The notes below the pieces were generated by a model. That model was not told where the DNA came from, did no database searches, and saw only the letters and a list, made by a program, of their open reading frames with translations. DNA of 64,000 nt from Dickeya zeae NCPPB 2538 (GTDB lineage Bacteria > Pseudomonadota > Gammaproteobacteria > Enterobacterales > Enterobacteriaceae): contig NZ_CM001977.1 of the NCBI RefSeq assembly GCF_000406165.1, positions 2,927,064-2,991,063 on the forward strand, given 5' to 3'. Positions 1 to 9,439 of the stretch are shown here, piece after piece; the stretch's first letter is position 1, and every line of letters starts with the position of its first letter. The position numbers and the translations under genes are program-made.

Positions 1-217
1 GACGAATGCCCTTCGCCACGTTATACCAATGAGAAATAATTAAGATTTTCTTTATAAAGAAAACAGAGTATCTGTTGCTTCGACGAATAAAGAGGAATAC
101 CGGTCTGACGATAAGAAAATAAATAACGCAGACGACGTAAAATAAATAACGCCCGGCATGATATGACCGTGAATCGATTATTTTTGATGGGGAACGATAA
201 ATAACGCGGGTTACCGA
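1..217. other. AT-rich spacer with three short direct repeats
   Basis: No gene is supported here. The stretch is AT-rich and lies beyond the 3' end of the MocR-type regulator. The 11-mer ATAAATAACGC occurs three times, at 119-129, 142-152 and 197-207. A minus-strand open frame crosses it and runs into the regulator, but its composition is not coding-like. No clear terminator hairpin was found. Confidence 0.5.
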
Positions 218-1645
218 TCAGGACGAGGAGAGTGCGTTTCTCAACAATGTCGCCAACGCGATAATGGCGTTTTCCGTTTTCTCCTGCCATTCGAAAGAGG
301 TATTGATACGAAAGTAGCGGTCAAACTTATCGCTGGTCGTGAACATGCGGCCCGGCGCGATACTGATATTCAGAGCCAGTGCCTGCTGATACAGGTCAAT
401 ACTGTTGATGCCATCTGGCAACCCCAGCCACAGAAAATAGCCACCATCGGCGTAGTAAATATCCACACCGGCCGGGAAATGCGCTTTCATTGCCAGATAT
501 AAGCGGTGTTTGCGTTGCTCCAGCGTACGCCGCAGACGCCGCAGATGACTATCGTAGCTACTGGTCGCCAGATAATCGGCCACCGCCAATTGCATCGGTG
601 CACTGGCAGACAGCGTGCTCATCAGTTGCAGCCGCTGGACACCTTGTGCAAAGCGACCTGCCGCCACCCAGCCAACACGAAATCCGGCGACCAGATTTTT
701 TGAAAACGAAGAGCAGTGCAATACCTGCCCTTGCGTATCCAACGCTTTGACCGGCAGCGGACGATGGGGGCCGGCGTACAGCTCGCTGTAGACATCATCT
801 TCAATCAACGGTACCTGATGTTCGCTCAACAGCGCGGCCAGTTGCTGCTTTTTCTCCCATGCCAGCGTACAACCAAGCGGGTTATGAAAATTGGTCATCA
901 GCCAGCAGGCGCGGATCGGATAGTCCTGCAATGCCTGTCGCAATGCCGCCAGATCAATACCGGTATGCGGATGGGTGGCGATAGCAATCGCCTTCAACTG
1001 CAAACGTTCGATAGCCTGCAATGCGCCGTAAAACGACGGCGACTCCACCACCACATAATCGCCGGGCCGGGTCAACATTTGCAGGCTGAGGTTCAGTGAC
1101 TCCATGGCGCCACTGGTAATGACTATTTCCTCCGGCGATACCGCGATACCTTGCAGCGCATAACGCTGGGCTATCTGTTTGCGTAAACGTTCATTGCCGG
1201 GCGGCAGGTTATCCAGCGCACTCTCCGGTTGCATACGGCGTGCTACCGTCGCCAATGAACGGGTTAACTGGCGCTGAGGAAACAACCGGGGATCGGGAAA
1301 AGCCGACCCAAACGGCACCACGCCGGGCGAACGGCTGGCGTGCAGCACATCAAAAATGAAGCGGTTAACGTCAACATTTTCCGTCAGATGCACCGCTTCA
1401 CCCTCGCTCACTGGCGCAGACGGGCGTTCAATGCGCGGGGCGGCGTAATAACCCGATTGCGGGCGCGACACAATCCAGCCCTGACTTTCCAGTAGCTGAT
1501 AGGCATGCAGCACCGTCATCAGACTCAGGCCCGAATGCACCGCCTTTTCGCGCAACGACGGCAGTTTTTCCCCCGGTTGCCAGATACCCGACTGTAACTG
1601 CTCGCGCATCTGGTCAGCCAGTTGTTCGAACTTAGCCAGTGTCAT
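218..1645 (-). CDS. MocR/YdcR-type transcriptional regulator with aminotransferase domain
   Basis: A 475-residue GntR/MocR protein. Residues about 1-70 form a winged helix-turn-helix (PGEKLPSLRE at 25-34). Residues about 110-470 are a fold-type I aminotransferase domain. It keeps the PLP site: Asn255-Pro256, Asp283/Asp284, Tyr286, Lys316 in SSFSKN as Schiff-base lysine, and Arg323. MocR proteins usually use PLP or an amino-PLP adduct to sense a metabolite and control a neighbouring gene. An upstream in-frame start would add 19 residues, but ATG at 1645 follows AAGGAGC at good spacing. The amidotransferase gene ends 5 bases upstream, so the two are probably co-transcribed. It resembles E. coli YdcR; the effector and target are unknown. 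Confidence 0.88.
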   Translation of the reverse strand: MTLAKFEQLADQMREQLQSGIWQPGEKLPSLREKAVHSGLSLMTVLHAYQLLESQGWIVSRPQSGYYAAPRIERPSAPVSEGEAVHLTENVDVNRFIFDVLHASRSPGVVPFGSAFPDPRLFPQRQLTRSLATVARRMQPESALDNLPPGNERLRKQIAQRYALQGIAVSPEEIVITSGAMESLNLSLQMLTRPGDYVVVESPSFYGALQAIERLQLKAIAIATHPHTGIDLAALRQALQDYPIRACWLMTNFHNPLGCTLAWEKKQQLAALLSEHQVPLIEDDVYSELYAGPHRPLPVKALDTQGQVLHCSSFSKNLVAGFRVGWVAAGRFAQGVQRLQLMSTLSASAPMQLAVADYLATSSYDSHLRRLRRTLEQRKHRLYLAMKAHFPAGVDIYYADGGYFLWLGLPDGINSIDLYQQALALNISIAPGRMFTTSDKFDRYFRINTSFEWQEKTENAIIALATLLRNALSSS

Positions 1646-1650
1646 GCTCC

Positions 1651-2376
1651 TTAGCGGGACAACGCCTGCCGGACAAAATCCAGCAGCAACCGCCGCGCCC
1701 ACACCGGCTCAGCGCTATGGGTTATTTCCGGCAAGGCGCAGTGTCGCAGGCAGGCGTTCATTACTGCAGCATCCATCTCGGGGTGAAACTGGAATGACAA
1801 GGTATGCGGCGTGTAACGAATAATCTGGCATCCATCTTGTTCTGACGCCGCCAGCACCTGAGCACCCGGCGGTGGCGTCACCACAGACTGAAGATGGCTG
1901 AGGTAAGCGCTAAACTGCGTCGGTACCGCCGTCAGCAACGCGTCATTCGCGGCATGGTCATGCAGCGTTACCATCTTAAGCCCCATCTCACGTCCATTCG
2001 GGTTATCTGCCACCGTGCCGCCCAACGCATGCGCCAATAACTGATGGCCGTAGCACACGCCCAGCACCGGCAACCCGACCTGCACGCTCTGGCGTAGCCA
2101 CTCGGCGGTGCGCTCGCTCCAGTCCAGCCGGTCAGTCACCATCGACCAGGAGCCACTGATAATGGCAGCATCATGCTCACTGGGGTGCGGCAAGGCGTCA
2201 CCAGCGTCTGGCCGCACCACATGCAGTTGCACGTCTTGCGCCGCCAACGCGCTGCAAAACCAGTCAGCCTGCTGACCGACAGCCTGCGCGATAGGCTCGG
2301 GGGGTTCACCCATCTGTACGATGAGTAAAGAAGGAGAACGTGATGAGGAGGGACAATCTGCGTTTCGCATCGTCAT
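1651..2376 (-). CDS. Class I glutamine amidotransferase (stand-alone GATase1)
   Basis: A 241-residue GATase1 domain protein of the GMP-synthase-like type. The catalytic triad is visible: Cys108 in GVCYGHQ and His198/Glu200 in FHPE. GSWSMV at 75-80 fits the oxyanion region. No synthetase partner domain is fused, so the substrate cannot be read; such proteins often remove glutamine or gamma-glutamyl groups. Candidate starts are ATG 2376, ATG 2370, and a GTG at 2430 with no ribosome site; 2376 is chosen with moderate certainty. The stop lies 5 bases before the MocR-type regulator, suggesting that the regulator controls or is controlled with this enzyme. Confidence 0.82.
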   Translation of the reverse strand: MTMRNADCPSSSRSPSLLIVQMGEPPEPIAQAVGQQADWFCSALAAQDVQLHVVRPDAGDALPHPSEHDAAIISGSWSMVTDRLDWSERTAEWLRQSVQVGLPVLGVCYGHQLLAHALGGTVADNPNGREMGLKMVTLHDHAANDALLTAVPTQFSAYLSHLQSVVTPPPGAQVLAASEQDGCQIIRYTPHTLSFQFHPEMDAAVMNACLRHCALPEITHSAEPVWARRLLLDFVRQALSR

Positions 2377-2498
2377 AGCGCGTCGCTGGCCTCGAAGAAC
2401 GGTAAACAAGATGAGTTTTGAACGTATCACGCAGGACGCACCCTGTCATCGCTTCATACCGTTGATTTTTATTCACAGCGATAAAAGCGCACAGTCCC

Positions 2499-2975
2499 TC
2501 AACGCGCAGCGGTTGAACGGTAGGCCAGAGAGAAAACATCGTAGAAATAGAGGTACCCCTTGGTTTGCAACAAACGGGCGATCCCCTCTTTTACCGCGGC
2601 GGCGACCTGTGGATTATGCAGCAAGGCCTCCAGCGTCTGTGCCGACACATGGCGACTGTTATACCACTCGCCGTTGTAGCACACCCGCAGATCCAGCGTG
2701 TCGATATCGTCAAAGCGATAGCGCGGGTTGATATCCATCGACATCGCCAGCGACATCAGCGCCAGAAACAACGTAAACCCCACCACATAAGGCAGGCCGA
2801 AATAGGGTGCGTACCACAAAATCAACGCCACCGGCACATAACTCGCCAGCATGCCGCCGAACAAGTAAGGGTGGGTTACCATAAACCGGCGACTGAAACG
2901 GATGCGATTATCGCGCCGTTCCTCACGATTCAGACGTTCGATTTCTTCATTCAGAATACGTTTCACTTCGTCCAT
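2499..2975 (-). CDS. ylaC: YlaC family inner-membrane protein
   Basis: A 158-residue protein matching E. coli YlaC in length and pattern. It has an acidic/basic N-terminal helix, two adjacent membrane segments at about 37-55 and 60-78, then a soluble C-terminal half. The family block DIDTLDLRVCYNGEWYNSR is conserved (YlaC: DVLDFRVCYNGEWYNTR). The function is unknown. ATG 2975 follows AGAGGA at 6 bases. It lies downstream of hypF in the same direction, 93 bases after the hypF stop, but is not a known hydrogenase gene; in E. coli it sits elsewhere. Confidence 0.88.
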   Translation of the reverse strand: MDEVKRILNEEIERLNREERRDNRIRFSRRFMVTHPYLFGGMLASYVPVALILWYAPYFGLPYVVGFTLFLALMSLAMSMDINPRYRFDDIDTLDLRVCYNGEWYNSRHVSAQTLEALLHNPQVAAAVKEGIARLLQTKGYLYFYDVFSLAYRSTAAR

Positions 2976-3068
2976 ACCGAATCCTCTGCCGCTGCGTATT
3001 GGTGCGCAACGGTAGCACGGCGCACCCCATCAGAACAGATACAGTCCGGTGAAAAAAAGCTATAACAG

Positions 3069-5369
3069 TTACCCTTGTGTTGACAGACGGCTGGCGGCAA
3101 TCAACGCCTGCCCCAGCGCCAGCCCACCGTCGCCGGCCGGTAAACGTGACGGCATCAGCAACGTCACATCCGCCAGCCGTTCACGCAGCAGTGCAACCAG
3201 CAAACGGTTATGCATCACCCCACCTGAGCACACCACCGTATTCAGCCCATACTCCCGTAATGCCTGACGCACCAGTGCCGCCAGCCCGTCAGCCAACGCC
3301 ACATGAAACGCAAACGCACGGTCAGCCGGTGTCGCGTGCCAGGCCAGAAACTGCCGCCAGAACGTAGCCAGATCTAACTGGTAGCCGGATAACGGTAGCG
3401 TCACCGGCGATCGGGTCTGTTGATGTTGCCGGGCCAGCGCTTCCAGCCAGCATGCCGCCTCCCCTTCCCAGCTTTGTTCGCCGTCAAACCCACAGGCGGC
3501 GGCAACGGCATCAAACAACCGGCCAGCGGATGAAGCCAGCGGCGCATTCAGGCCACGCTCAATAGCACGCGTCAGCAACGGCCGCGCCGCGACAGGAATC
3601 ACACCCGCTTGCGGCAGTGACGCCCAATCCGGTACAAATGCCAGAAACTGCGCCAGTAGATTACGCCACGGCTGGCGTGCCGCCAGGTCGCCGCCCGGCA
3701 GCGCCACCGCAGGCAACCCGCCCAGATGCTGGCACTGGCTGTAATCCACCAACAAGCACTCACCGCCCCACCAGCGGTTATCACCGCCATAGCCGATACC
3801 ATCCAACGCCAGCCCGATGACCGGCCCGGCATCACGCGGCCAGCGGTGTTCCGCCAGACAGGCAACGATATGCGCGTGATGGTGCAGCACCTCGATACAG
3901 GGGATGCCCAACTGTTGCGCCTGTTGCTGCCCTAAACGACGGCTGACATACCCCGGGTGGGCATCCACCGCGATGGCCTGCGGGGTAAACCGGTAGATAT
4001 CAGCAAACAGCCTTTGCGCCTGCTGGTACTGCTGTTCCACCTCGTCATCAGCCAGATCGCCCAGGTGCTGGCTGACGATGGCAGAGCCATCACGCAGCAG
4101 GCAGAAGGTATTTTTGAGGTCGGCCCCCATGGCGAGTAACGCGGACTGTTGGCTAAACCCCGGCGGCAGCGGCAGGGCATCCGGCACGTAGCCGCGTGCG
4201 CGCCGCAGCATCTCCGCCTGCTCGCCTTGTATTCTCACCACCGAGTCATCGGCCCGCTGCACAATATCGCGATCATGCAGCAACCACAGGTCAGCGATAG
4301 CCGCCAGTTCAGCCAGCGCCTGCGTGTTATCCAGCGCGGGCGGTTTACCACTGGCATTGCCAGAGGTCATCACCAGCGGTCGACCCACCGCCGCCAACAG
4401 CATGTGCTGCAATGGGTTGGCAGGCAGCATCAATCCCACTTCATCCAGACCGGGGGCAATGCCCGCTGCCAGTACGCCATCGTGGCGCAGCGGTAGCAGC
4501 ACGACAGGTGCCGCCGGGCTTTTCATCAGACGCAGCGCGGGCGCGGGGTTTTCCGCTCGACTGCATTGCTCGAGCCAGTCAGCACCCGGCAACATCACCG
4601 CCAGCGGCTTGGCCGGGCGGTGTTTACGCTCACGCAGTCGTGCCACCGCCTGCGCATGGGTAGCGTCACAAGCCAGATGAAAACCACCCAGCCCTTTTAC
4701 TGCCACAATCTGCCCGGCACATAATGCGGCGGCCGCTTGCATAATAGCGTCATCGCCACGTACCACGACACCCGAGGCATCACTCAGCCACACCTGCGGC
4801 CCGCAGGTTGGGCAGGCGTTGGGTTGAGCATGAAAACGCCGATCCGCCGGATGTTGGTATTCCTGCTGACAGGTGGGGCAAAACGGGAACATCGCCATCG
4901 CCGTATTCGGGCGGTCATATGGCATCTGGCGGATGATAGTAAAACGCGGGCCGCAATGGGTGCAGTTGATAAACGGATAACGGTAGCGACGATCGCGCGG
5001 ATCAAACAGCTCCTGACGGCAGGCGTCACAGGTCGCCGCATCCGGGACAATGTGGGTATCCATCTGCCCGGCACCGCTGTGTTCAATGATGAAATCGTCC
5101 GGCGGTGTTGCCCAGCAATAAGGCTGACAGGTGACCTGGTCAATCTGCGCCAGCGGCGGGCACTCAGCGTATAACGCAGCGATGAAATCCGCCTCGGCGC
5201 TCACCGGCCACAGCCGGACTAACACCCCCGCGCCGTCATTCAGCACACTGCCTTTGGCACCAAGCCGGTGAGCAATTTGCCAGACATAAGGCCGAAACCC
5301 CACCCCCTGCACTTTGCCCTTAACGCGAATTTCAACGCCTGATGTCGTCTGTACATTAATTGCTGACAT
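3069..5369 (-). CDS. hypF: Carbamoyltransferase HypF, [NiFe]-hydrogenase maturation
   Basis: HypF converts carbamoyl phosphate to carbamoyl-AMP and passes the carbamoyl group to the C-terminal cysteine of HypE, the first step towards the cyanide ligands of the active-site iron. The 766 residues show the family order: an acylphosphatase domain with [13 protein letters not shown] near residues 18-30, paired CxxC zinc fingers (CDAC, CTHCGPR, CPTC, CPTCGP) at about 110-190, a YrdC-like domain, and a Kae1-like C-terminal domain with HHHAH. The start at 5369 is the first in frame. The first two bases of this ATG lie in a 6-bp inverted repeat (5368-5383), which may limit translation. The gene is split from hypE by a 368-base gap holding a folded element. 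Confidence 0.96.
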   Translation of the reverse strand: MSAINVQTTSGVEIRVKGKVQGVGFRPYVWQIAHRLGAKGSVLNDGAGVLVRLWPVSAEADFIAALYAECPPLAQIDQVTCQPYCWATPPDDFIIEHSGAGQMDTHIVPDAATCDACRQELFDPRDRRYRYPFINCTHCGPRFTIIRQMPYDRPNTAMAMFPFCPTCQQEYQHPADRRFHAQPNACPTCGPQVWLSDASGVVVRGDDAIMQAAAALCAGQIVAVKGLGGFHLACDATHAQAVARLRERKHRPAKPLAVMLPGADWLEQCSRAENPAPALRLMKSPAAPVVLLPLRHDGVLAAGIAPGLDEVGLMLPANPLQHMLLAAVGRPLVMTSGNASGKPPALDNTQALAELAAIADLWLLHDRDIVQRADDSVVRIQGEQAEMLRRARGYVPDALPLPPGFSQQSALLAMGADLKNTFCLLRDGSAIVSQHLGDLADDEVEQQYQQAQRLFADIYRFTPQAIAVDAHPGYVSRRLGQQQAQQLGIPCIEVLHHHAHIVACLAEHRWPRDAGPVIGLALDGIGYGGDNRWWGGECLLVDYSQCQHLGGLPAVALPGGDLAARQPWRNLLAQFLAFVPDWASLPQAGVIPVAARPLLTRAIERGLNAPLASSAGRLFDAVAAACGFDGEQSWEGEAACWLEALARQHQQTRSPVTLPLSGYQLDLATFWRQFLAWHATPADRAFAFHVALADGLAALVRQALREYGLNTVVCSGGVMHNRLLVALLRERLADVTLLMPSRLPAGDGGLALGQALIAASRLSTQG

Positions 5370-5383
5370 AGGTAAGAACCTAT
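5368..5383. promoter_or_regulatory. Inverted repeat over the hypF start codon
   Basis: ATAGGT-aaga-ACCTAT is a perfect 6-bp inverted repeat with a 4-base loop. In the hypF mRNA the second half ends within the ATG, and the AGGT that could serve as ribosome site lies in the first half. No better Shine-Dalgarno is visible. Reduced initiation, or coupling to upstream translation, is an inference. Confidence 0.35.
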
Positions 5384-5447
5384 ACTTGGGATCTATAGGA
5401 TGAAGTTTCTACAGCAAAGACACGAATGTTCGTCTTTTCTGCGTCAA

Positions 5448-5583
5448 AAACTGTGCTGAGGTGGGCGACTTCGCCGGGTGAGCCGCATGGATGCGGCGAA
5501 AGCCCGTGCCGCGTCGGGAATGCGTCACGGGCGGCCCGAACAGCGAAGGCGAACGCCGAAGGCACCGCGCAGCGGCACAGTTT
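5448..5583. other. 136-base folded GC-rich element between hypE and hypF
   Basis: The ends form a 9-bp stem, AAACTGTGC at 5448-5456 with GCACAGTTT at 5575-5583. Inside lie successive perfect hairpins: GGCGA/TCGCC (5464-5475), GCCGCAT/ATGCGGC (5482-5497), GCCCGTG/CACGGGC (5502-5508 with 5526-5532), GGCG/CGCC (5548-5557) and CCGC/GCGG (5565-5575, its last base shared with the outer stem). Both strands stay open in several frames, as is common for GC-rich repeats. Such nested pairing suggests a mobile or dispersed repeat or a structured RNA. No second copy was seen in the window. The family is not identified. Confidence 0.6.
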
Positions 5584-5600
5584 AGCTACCAGCCAGTGGT

Positions 5601-5631
5601 CAAGGAGAGGCGGCGTTTGAGCCTCTCCTTG
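5601..5631. terminator. Strong 11-bp hairpin downstream of the folded element
   Basis: CAAGGAGAGGC at 5601-5611 pairs perfectly with GCCTCTCCTTG at 5621-5631 around a 9-base loop. There is no T-run on either side, so a classical intrinsic terminator is unlikely. It lies 107 bases beyond the hypE stop and could instead be an RNA-processing or 3'-end stability hairpin, or part of the neighbouring element. Confidence 0.4.
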
Positions 5632-5737
5632 TCGTGCGTGCGACGAAATAACAGAGAAACCATATGGCTTATCGCGCACGAAATCCCTCACTATCTTGTC
5701 GATAAAAACAGTTCGGCTGTTTATCAACAGCTGCTTG

Positions 5738-6766
5738 TCAGCAAATCCTCGGCATGGGCTCGCTGTGGGGTAAATCCAGCAGGCGGGAGGTGCCGAATAC
5801 GCCGCACAGGCGTACCTGTTTTTTGTCGGTGACGCTGCCGATTACCGCGGCATCGCGTCCCAATGGGTGAGACTGTAAAACGTCCAGGACCCGGCTTTCC
5901 GCTTCTGGCGACACCGCCAGCACCAGTTTACCTTCATTGGCGAAATTGAGCGCTTCCAGCCCCAGCAGTTCACAGATACCACGCACCGCCGTTTTGACCG
6001 GTAACGCGCTCTCTTGTATTTCCATGCCGCAACCACTGGCTTGTGCGAATTCGTGCAGGATCGCCGTCACCCCGCCACGGGTGGCATCGCGCAGAGCGCG
6101 TACGCCATCAATCTCGCGCAGTGGCGCAATCAACGGTGCCAGTACCGCGCAATCGCTGGTCAATTCGGCCTCCAGCCCCAGCTTTTCACGCAAATTCAGG
6201 ATGGTGGCACCGTGATCCCCCAGCGTACCACTGACGATCAAACGGTCACCGGGGCGAATTTCACCGGTTCCCCACTGCACATGCGGCGGAATCACGCCAA
6301 TACCGGCGGTATTGATGAAAATTTTGTCCGCCGCACCGCGCGGCACCACTTTGGTATCACCAGTGACGATCTGGATGCCAGCCTCGCGGGCAGTTTGTGC
6401 CATCGAGCTGACGATGCGCAGCAGCGTTTCTCCCGCCAGCCCTTCCTCCAGAATAAAACCACAGGAGAGATAACGCGGCACAGCACCACTGACCGCCAGA
6501 TCGTTGGCGGTACCACATACCGCCAGCTTGCCGATATTACCGCCGGGAAATTCGATCGGGTCGATAACATAGCTGTCGGTGGTAAACGCCAGCCGATCGC
6601 CTTCGGCATTCAGCTCCGCCAGCGATAAACGCGCCTGATCTTCACGTTCCGCTAATAATGGGTTATCGAACGCCTGCAGGAACAGACCTTCGATCAGTTG
6701 CTGCATCGCCTGCCCACCGCTGCCATGCGCCAGGGTAATCTCTTTTGGCAATAAGGTGTTCTTCAT
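5738..6766 (-). CDS. hypE: HypE, carbamoyl dehydratase for hydrogenase cyanide ligand
   Basis: HypE takes the carbamoyl group from HypF on its last residue and dehydrates it with ATP to a thiocyanate, which goes to the HypC-HypD iron complex. The protein has 342 residues and ends in the diagnostic PRIC, with Cys342 as acceptor. The N-terminal half has the AIRS/PurM-type ATP fold with AHGSGG near residues 13-18. ATG 6766 is used rather than an upstream extension because [18 protein letters not shown] is where family members begin. Its first base overlaps the last base of the hypD stop, giving tight translational coupling. Confidence 0.96.
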   Translation of the reverse strand: MKNTLLPKEITLAHGSGGQAMQQLIEGLFLQAFDNPLLAEREDQARLSLAELNAEGDRLAFTTDSYVIDPIEFPGGNIGKLAVCGTANDLAVSGAVPRYLSCGFILEEGLAGETLLRIVSSMAQTAREAGIQIVTGDTKVVPRGAADKIFINTAGIGVIPPHVQWGTGEIRPGDRLIVSGTLGDHGATILNLREKLGLEAELTSDCAVLAPLIAPLREIDGVRALRDATRGGVTAILHEFAQASGCGMEIQESALPVKTAVRGICELLGLEALNFANEGKLVLAVSPEAESRVLDVLQSHPLGRDAAVIGSVTDKKQVRLCGVFGTSRLLDLPHSEPMPRIC

Positions 6767-7881
6767 CAGGCGCACTCCCGTCGATATTGGTAATAAGCGG
6801 CACAAGCGCCTTCTGAGGACACCATCAACGCGCCGATAGCATTTTGCGGCGTACAACGCTGCCCAAACAACGGGCAATCACCCGGTTTGCAACGCCCGGT
6901 GAGCACATCACCGCAACGTGACAGCGGCTCATCCGCCACCTGCTGCTGCTGTGGTTTAAAACGGCGCTCAGCATCAAATGCCGCATACTCTGCCCGCAAC
7001 TGCATACCGGAATTGGCAATTTCGCCCAACCCACGCCATTCACTGCTGGCCTTGGTTTCAAATACCTCGGCCATCGCCTGCTGCGCCAGCGTATTGCCAC
7101 TGTCCGGCACGATACGACGATACTGGTTTTCCACTTCGCAACGTTCATCATGCAGTTGTTGCACCAGCATCAGCAGCGCTTGCAGGATATCCAACGGCTC
7201 GAAACCGGTGACCACAAACGGTTTATGGAACTGCTCGCACAGCGGTTGATAAGGATACGCACCAATCACCATGCTGACATGCCCCGGCGCCAGGAAACCG
7301 TCGATACGCAAATCGGGTTGCTCCAGCAGGCTTCTCAGCGTGGGAATGATAGTGATGTGTTGGCAAAACAGCGAAAAATTATCGATACCGCGACGTTTGG
7401 CTTGTTGCAGGGTCAGTGCGGTGCTCGGCATGGTGGTTTCAAATCCCAGGCCGAAAAACACCACTTGTCGATCAGGGTGTTGCTCCGCCAGCGCCAGCGC
7501 ATCCAGCGGGGAATAAACCACCCGGACATCAGCGCCGTGGCGTCGGGCATCCTGCAACGATCCATTACGACCCGGCACCCGCATAGCGTCGCCGAAGGTA
7601 CAAAAGATCACGTCAGGGCGAGCGGCTATCTCCAGACAAGCATCGATCCGCCCCATCGGCAGTACGCACACCGGACAACCCGGCCCGTGCACAAACTCAA
7701 TTTCCGGCGGCAATAGCCGGTCGATACCGAACTTAAAAATGGCATGGGTATGCCCGCCGCACACCTCCATCAGTTGCAATGGGCGCGCCTTTAACTGCGG
7801 CATGTCGTCAACCAACGCCTGAATGCGCTGTAACAACGATTTCGCCAGTTCGGGATCACGAAATTCATCAACGTACTGCAT
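6766..7881 (-). CDS. hypD: HypD, iron-sulfur scaffold for Fe(CN)2CO assembly
   Basis: HypD with HypC forms the scaffold on which iron receives its two cyanides and carbon monoxide. The 371-residue product keeps the signature CGGHTH with Cys41, and GPGCPVC with Cys69 and Cys72, the residues known to matter in E. coli HypD. C-terminal cysteines ([21 protein letters not shown]) are placed for the [4Fe-4S] cluster. The start at 7881 (MQYVDEF) fits the family; a longer frame only adds antisense-like sequence. It overlaps the end of hypC by 14 bases and abuts hypE. Confidence 0.96.
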   Translation of the reverse strand: MQYVDEFRDPELAKSLLQRIQALVDDMPQLKARPLQLMEVCGGHTHAIFKFGIDRLLPPEIEFVHGPGCPVCVLPMGRIDACLEIAARPDVIFCTFGDAMRVPGRNGSLQDARRHGADVRVVYSPLDALALAEQHPDRQVVFFGLGFETTMPSTALTLQQAKRRGIDNFSLFCQHITIIPTLRSLLEQPDLRIDGFLAPGHVSMVIGAYPYQPLCEQFHKPFVVTGFEPLDILQALLMLVQQLHDERCEVENQYRRIVPDSGNTLAQQAMAEVFETKASSEWRGLGEIANSGMQLRAEYAAFDAERRFKPQQQQVADEPLSRCGDVLTGRCKPGDCPLFGQRCTPQNAIGALMVSSEGACAAYYQYRRECA

Positions 7882-8155
7882 AAATGGCTCCGGTTTGCCT
7901 GACTTCATCCAGCTCCAGTCCAACCGCCTGCATGGATTGCAGCGCCGCCAGCGTTTCCTGCGCTTCCTGCTCATCGAGCAGACTCATGGCGAAACCGACG
8001 TGCACCAGTACCCACTGCCCTACCAACTCTGCCGGGTCGCCTTCGCATACCAACGCAATATTGACCTCGCGCTGTACACCACACACATCCACCCGTGCCG
8101 GATAATGTAAATCCGGCCCGACAGCGACCACTTTACCGGGAACGCCCAAACACAT
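7868..8155 (-). CDS. hypC: HypC family hydrogenase chaperone
   Basis: A small chaperone of 95 residues that binds HypD and the immature large subunit while iron is delivered. The N-terminus MCLGVPGKV gives the essential Cys2 after methionine removal. His52 lies in VHVGFAM, and both residues are conserved. E. coli has two paralogues, HypC for hydrogenase-3 and HybG for hydrogenase-2; only one such gene is present here. It sits where hypC belongs between hypB and hypD and presumably serves HybC. It follows hypB by 2 bases and overlaps hypD. Confidence 0.95.
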   Translation of the reverse strand: MCLGVPGKVVAVGPDLHYPARVDVCGVQREVNIALVCEGDPAELVGQWVLVHVGFAMSLLDEQEAQETLAALQSMQAVGLELDEVRQTGAIYAVR

Positions 8156-8157
8156 GG

Positions 8158-9369
8158 TTAGACTCCTGACAGCAGTGACGGTTGTGACGGCGTTTGCGCC
8201 CCCATAAGCTGGGCTTCCAGCCAGGCCAACCAGGCTTCCATCCCTTCGCCAGTACGCGCTGACAACGCGATTACCTCGATCTGCGGGTTAACGCGACGCG
8301 CGTTAGCAACACAAGCGTCGAGATCGAAATCCAGATACGGCAGCAGATCGATCTTATTGATGATCATCAGCGATGCAGCGGCAAACATATGCGGATACTT
8401 AAGCGGTTTGTCTTCGCCTTCGGTGACCGACAAGACGGCGATTTTGTGCCGTTCCCCCAAGTCGAAACCAGCCGGACACACCAGGTTGCCAACGTTTTCG
8501 ATAAACAGCAGGCTCTGGTTTGGCAACTGCAATCGGTGCATGGCGTCATGCACCATCTGTGCATCCAGATGACAGCCTTTGCCGGTATTAACCTGAATCG
8601 CCGGTACACCGGTGGCCCGAATACGTTCGGCGTCGTTCGTGGTTTGCTGGTCGCCTTCGATCACTGCGCACGGCACGCGCTCGCGCAGCAAGTGCAAGGT
8701 ATTGGTCAGCAGCGTGGTTTTCCCGGAACCGGGGCTGGACACCAGATTCAACGCCAGAATCTGGTCGGCGTCGAAATGCTCGCGGTTATGCGCCGCCAGT
8801 TGGTTGTTTTTACTCAGCACATCCATTTCTATCTGTAGCAGTCGTTGCTGACCGACACCCGGCGCATGGGTGCCTGCCGCGCCCTGCCCATAGTGCAGAT
8901 GATTTTCCTGCTCTACCGGCTGGAACCGTTCTTCCTGCTGATGGTGTTCGTGTGAATGTGCGTGATGGTCATGACCATGATGAGCATGGCTGTAATGAGC
9001 ATGCTCATGGTGGTGATCATGGTTGTCGTGATCATGGTGGTCATGCGAATCGTGCGTATGGGCATGATGCTCATGCGCGTGACGCACGGCCAGCGGACGT
9101 GATGCGCCATGATAATGATGGTGTACGTCGCCGTGGTGATAATAGTAATGGTGATGATGGATAATCACACTGGGCGCGGGCGCTACGTCGTCATGATGAT
9201 GGTCATGCCCGTGATCGTGGTCATGATGGTGAGGATGCGAATGCGCATGATCATGACTGTGGCTATGTTCGTGGTGGTGATCGTGCGTATGGGGATGGTG
9301 GTGTGAATGCGCAGGTTCATCGCCCTCTATCCGGCGTTCTCCTTCGCCACAACCGCATGTGGTACACAT
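8158..9369 (-). CDS. hypB: HypB, nickel-binding GTPase with very long His-rich region
   Basis: HypB inserts or delivers nickel to the hydrogenase large subunit with HypA, driven by GTP hydrolysis. The product has 403 residues against about 290 in E. coli. It starts MCTTCGCG, the N-terminal CxxCGC nickel site. Residues 21-143 are a histidine tract with about 60 His, rich in Asp, Ser, Ala and Tyr. The SIMIBI GTPase domain follows, with P-loop SSPGSGKT at 211-218 and NKID further on. The His region probably stores or buffers nickel, as in rhizobial HypB. ATG 9369 follows GGAGGAG at 8 bases; the seven codons upstream are ignored. Confidence 0.96.
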   Translation of the reverse strand: MCTTCGCGEGERRIEGDEPAHSHHHPHTHDHHHEHSHSHDHAHSHPHHHDHDHGHDHHHDDVAPAPSVIIHHHHYYYHHGDVHHHYHGASRPLAVRHAHEHHAHTHDSHDHHDHDNHDHHHEHAHYSHAHHGHDHHAHSHEHHQQEERFQPVEQENHLHYGQGAAGTHAPGVGQQRLLQIEMDVLSKNNQLAAHNREHFDADQILALNLVSSPGSGKTTLLTNTLHLLRERVPCAVIEGDQQTTNDAERIRATGVPAIQVNTGKGCHLDAQMVHDAMHRLQLPNQSLLFIENVGNLVCPAGFDLGERHKIAVLSVTEGEDKPLKYPHMFAAASLMIINKIDLLPYLDFDLDACVANARRVNPQIEVIALSARTGEGMEAWLAWLEAQLMGAQTPSQPSLLSGV

Positions 9370-9439
9370 TGATACGACTCCTCCGGTCAACCAGACCGCT
9401 TTCTACTGATGACACGTCGCGTTGAAAACGTAGCGTGTT

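Noticed and set aside
21..290. Minus-strand open frame of 89 codons at the left edge
   Set aside because: It overlaps the end of the MocR-type regulator in another frame, has no ribosome site and AT-driven composition.
5491..5832. 113-codon plus frame across the folded element into hypE
   Set aside because: It reads through the hairpins and then antisense to hypE. The open frame comes from GC-rich repeat sequence.
8952..9306. Tandem-repeat-like DNA in hypB, considered as a CRISPR or satellite array
   Set aside because: The repetition comes from CAT/CAC histidine codons with no fixed period or spacers.
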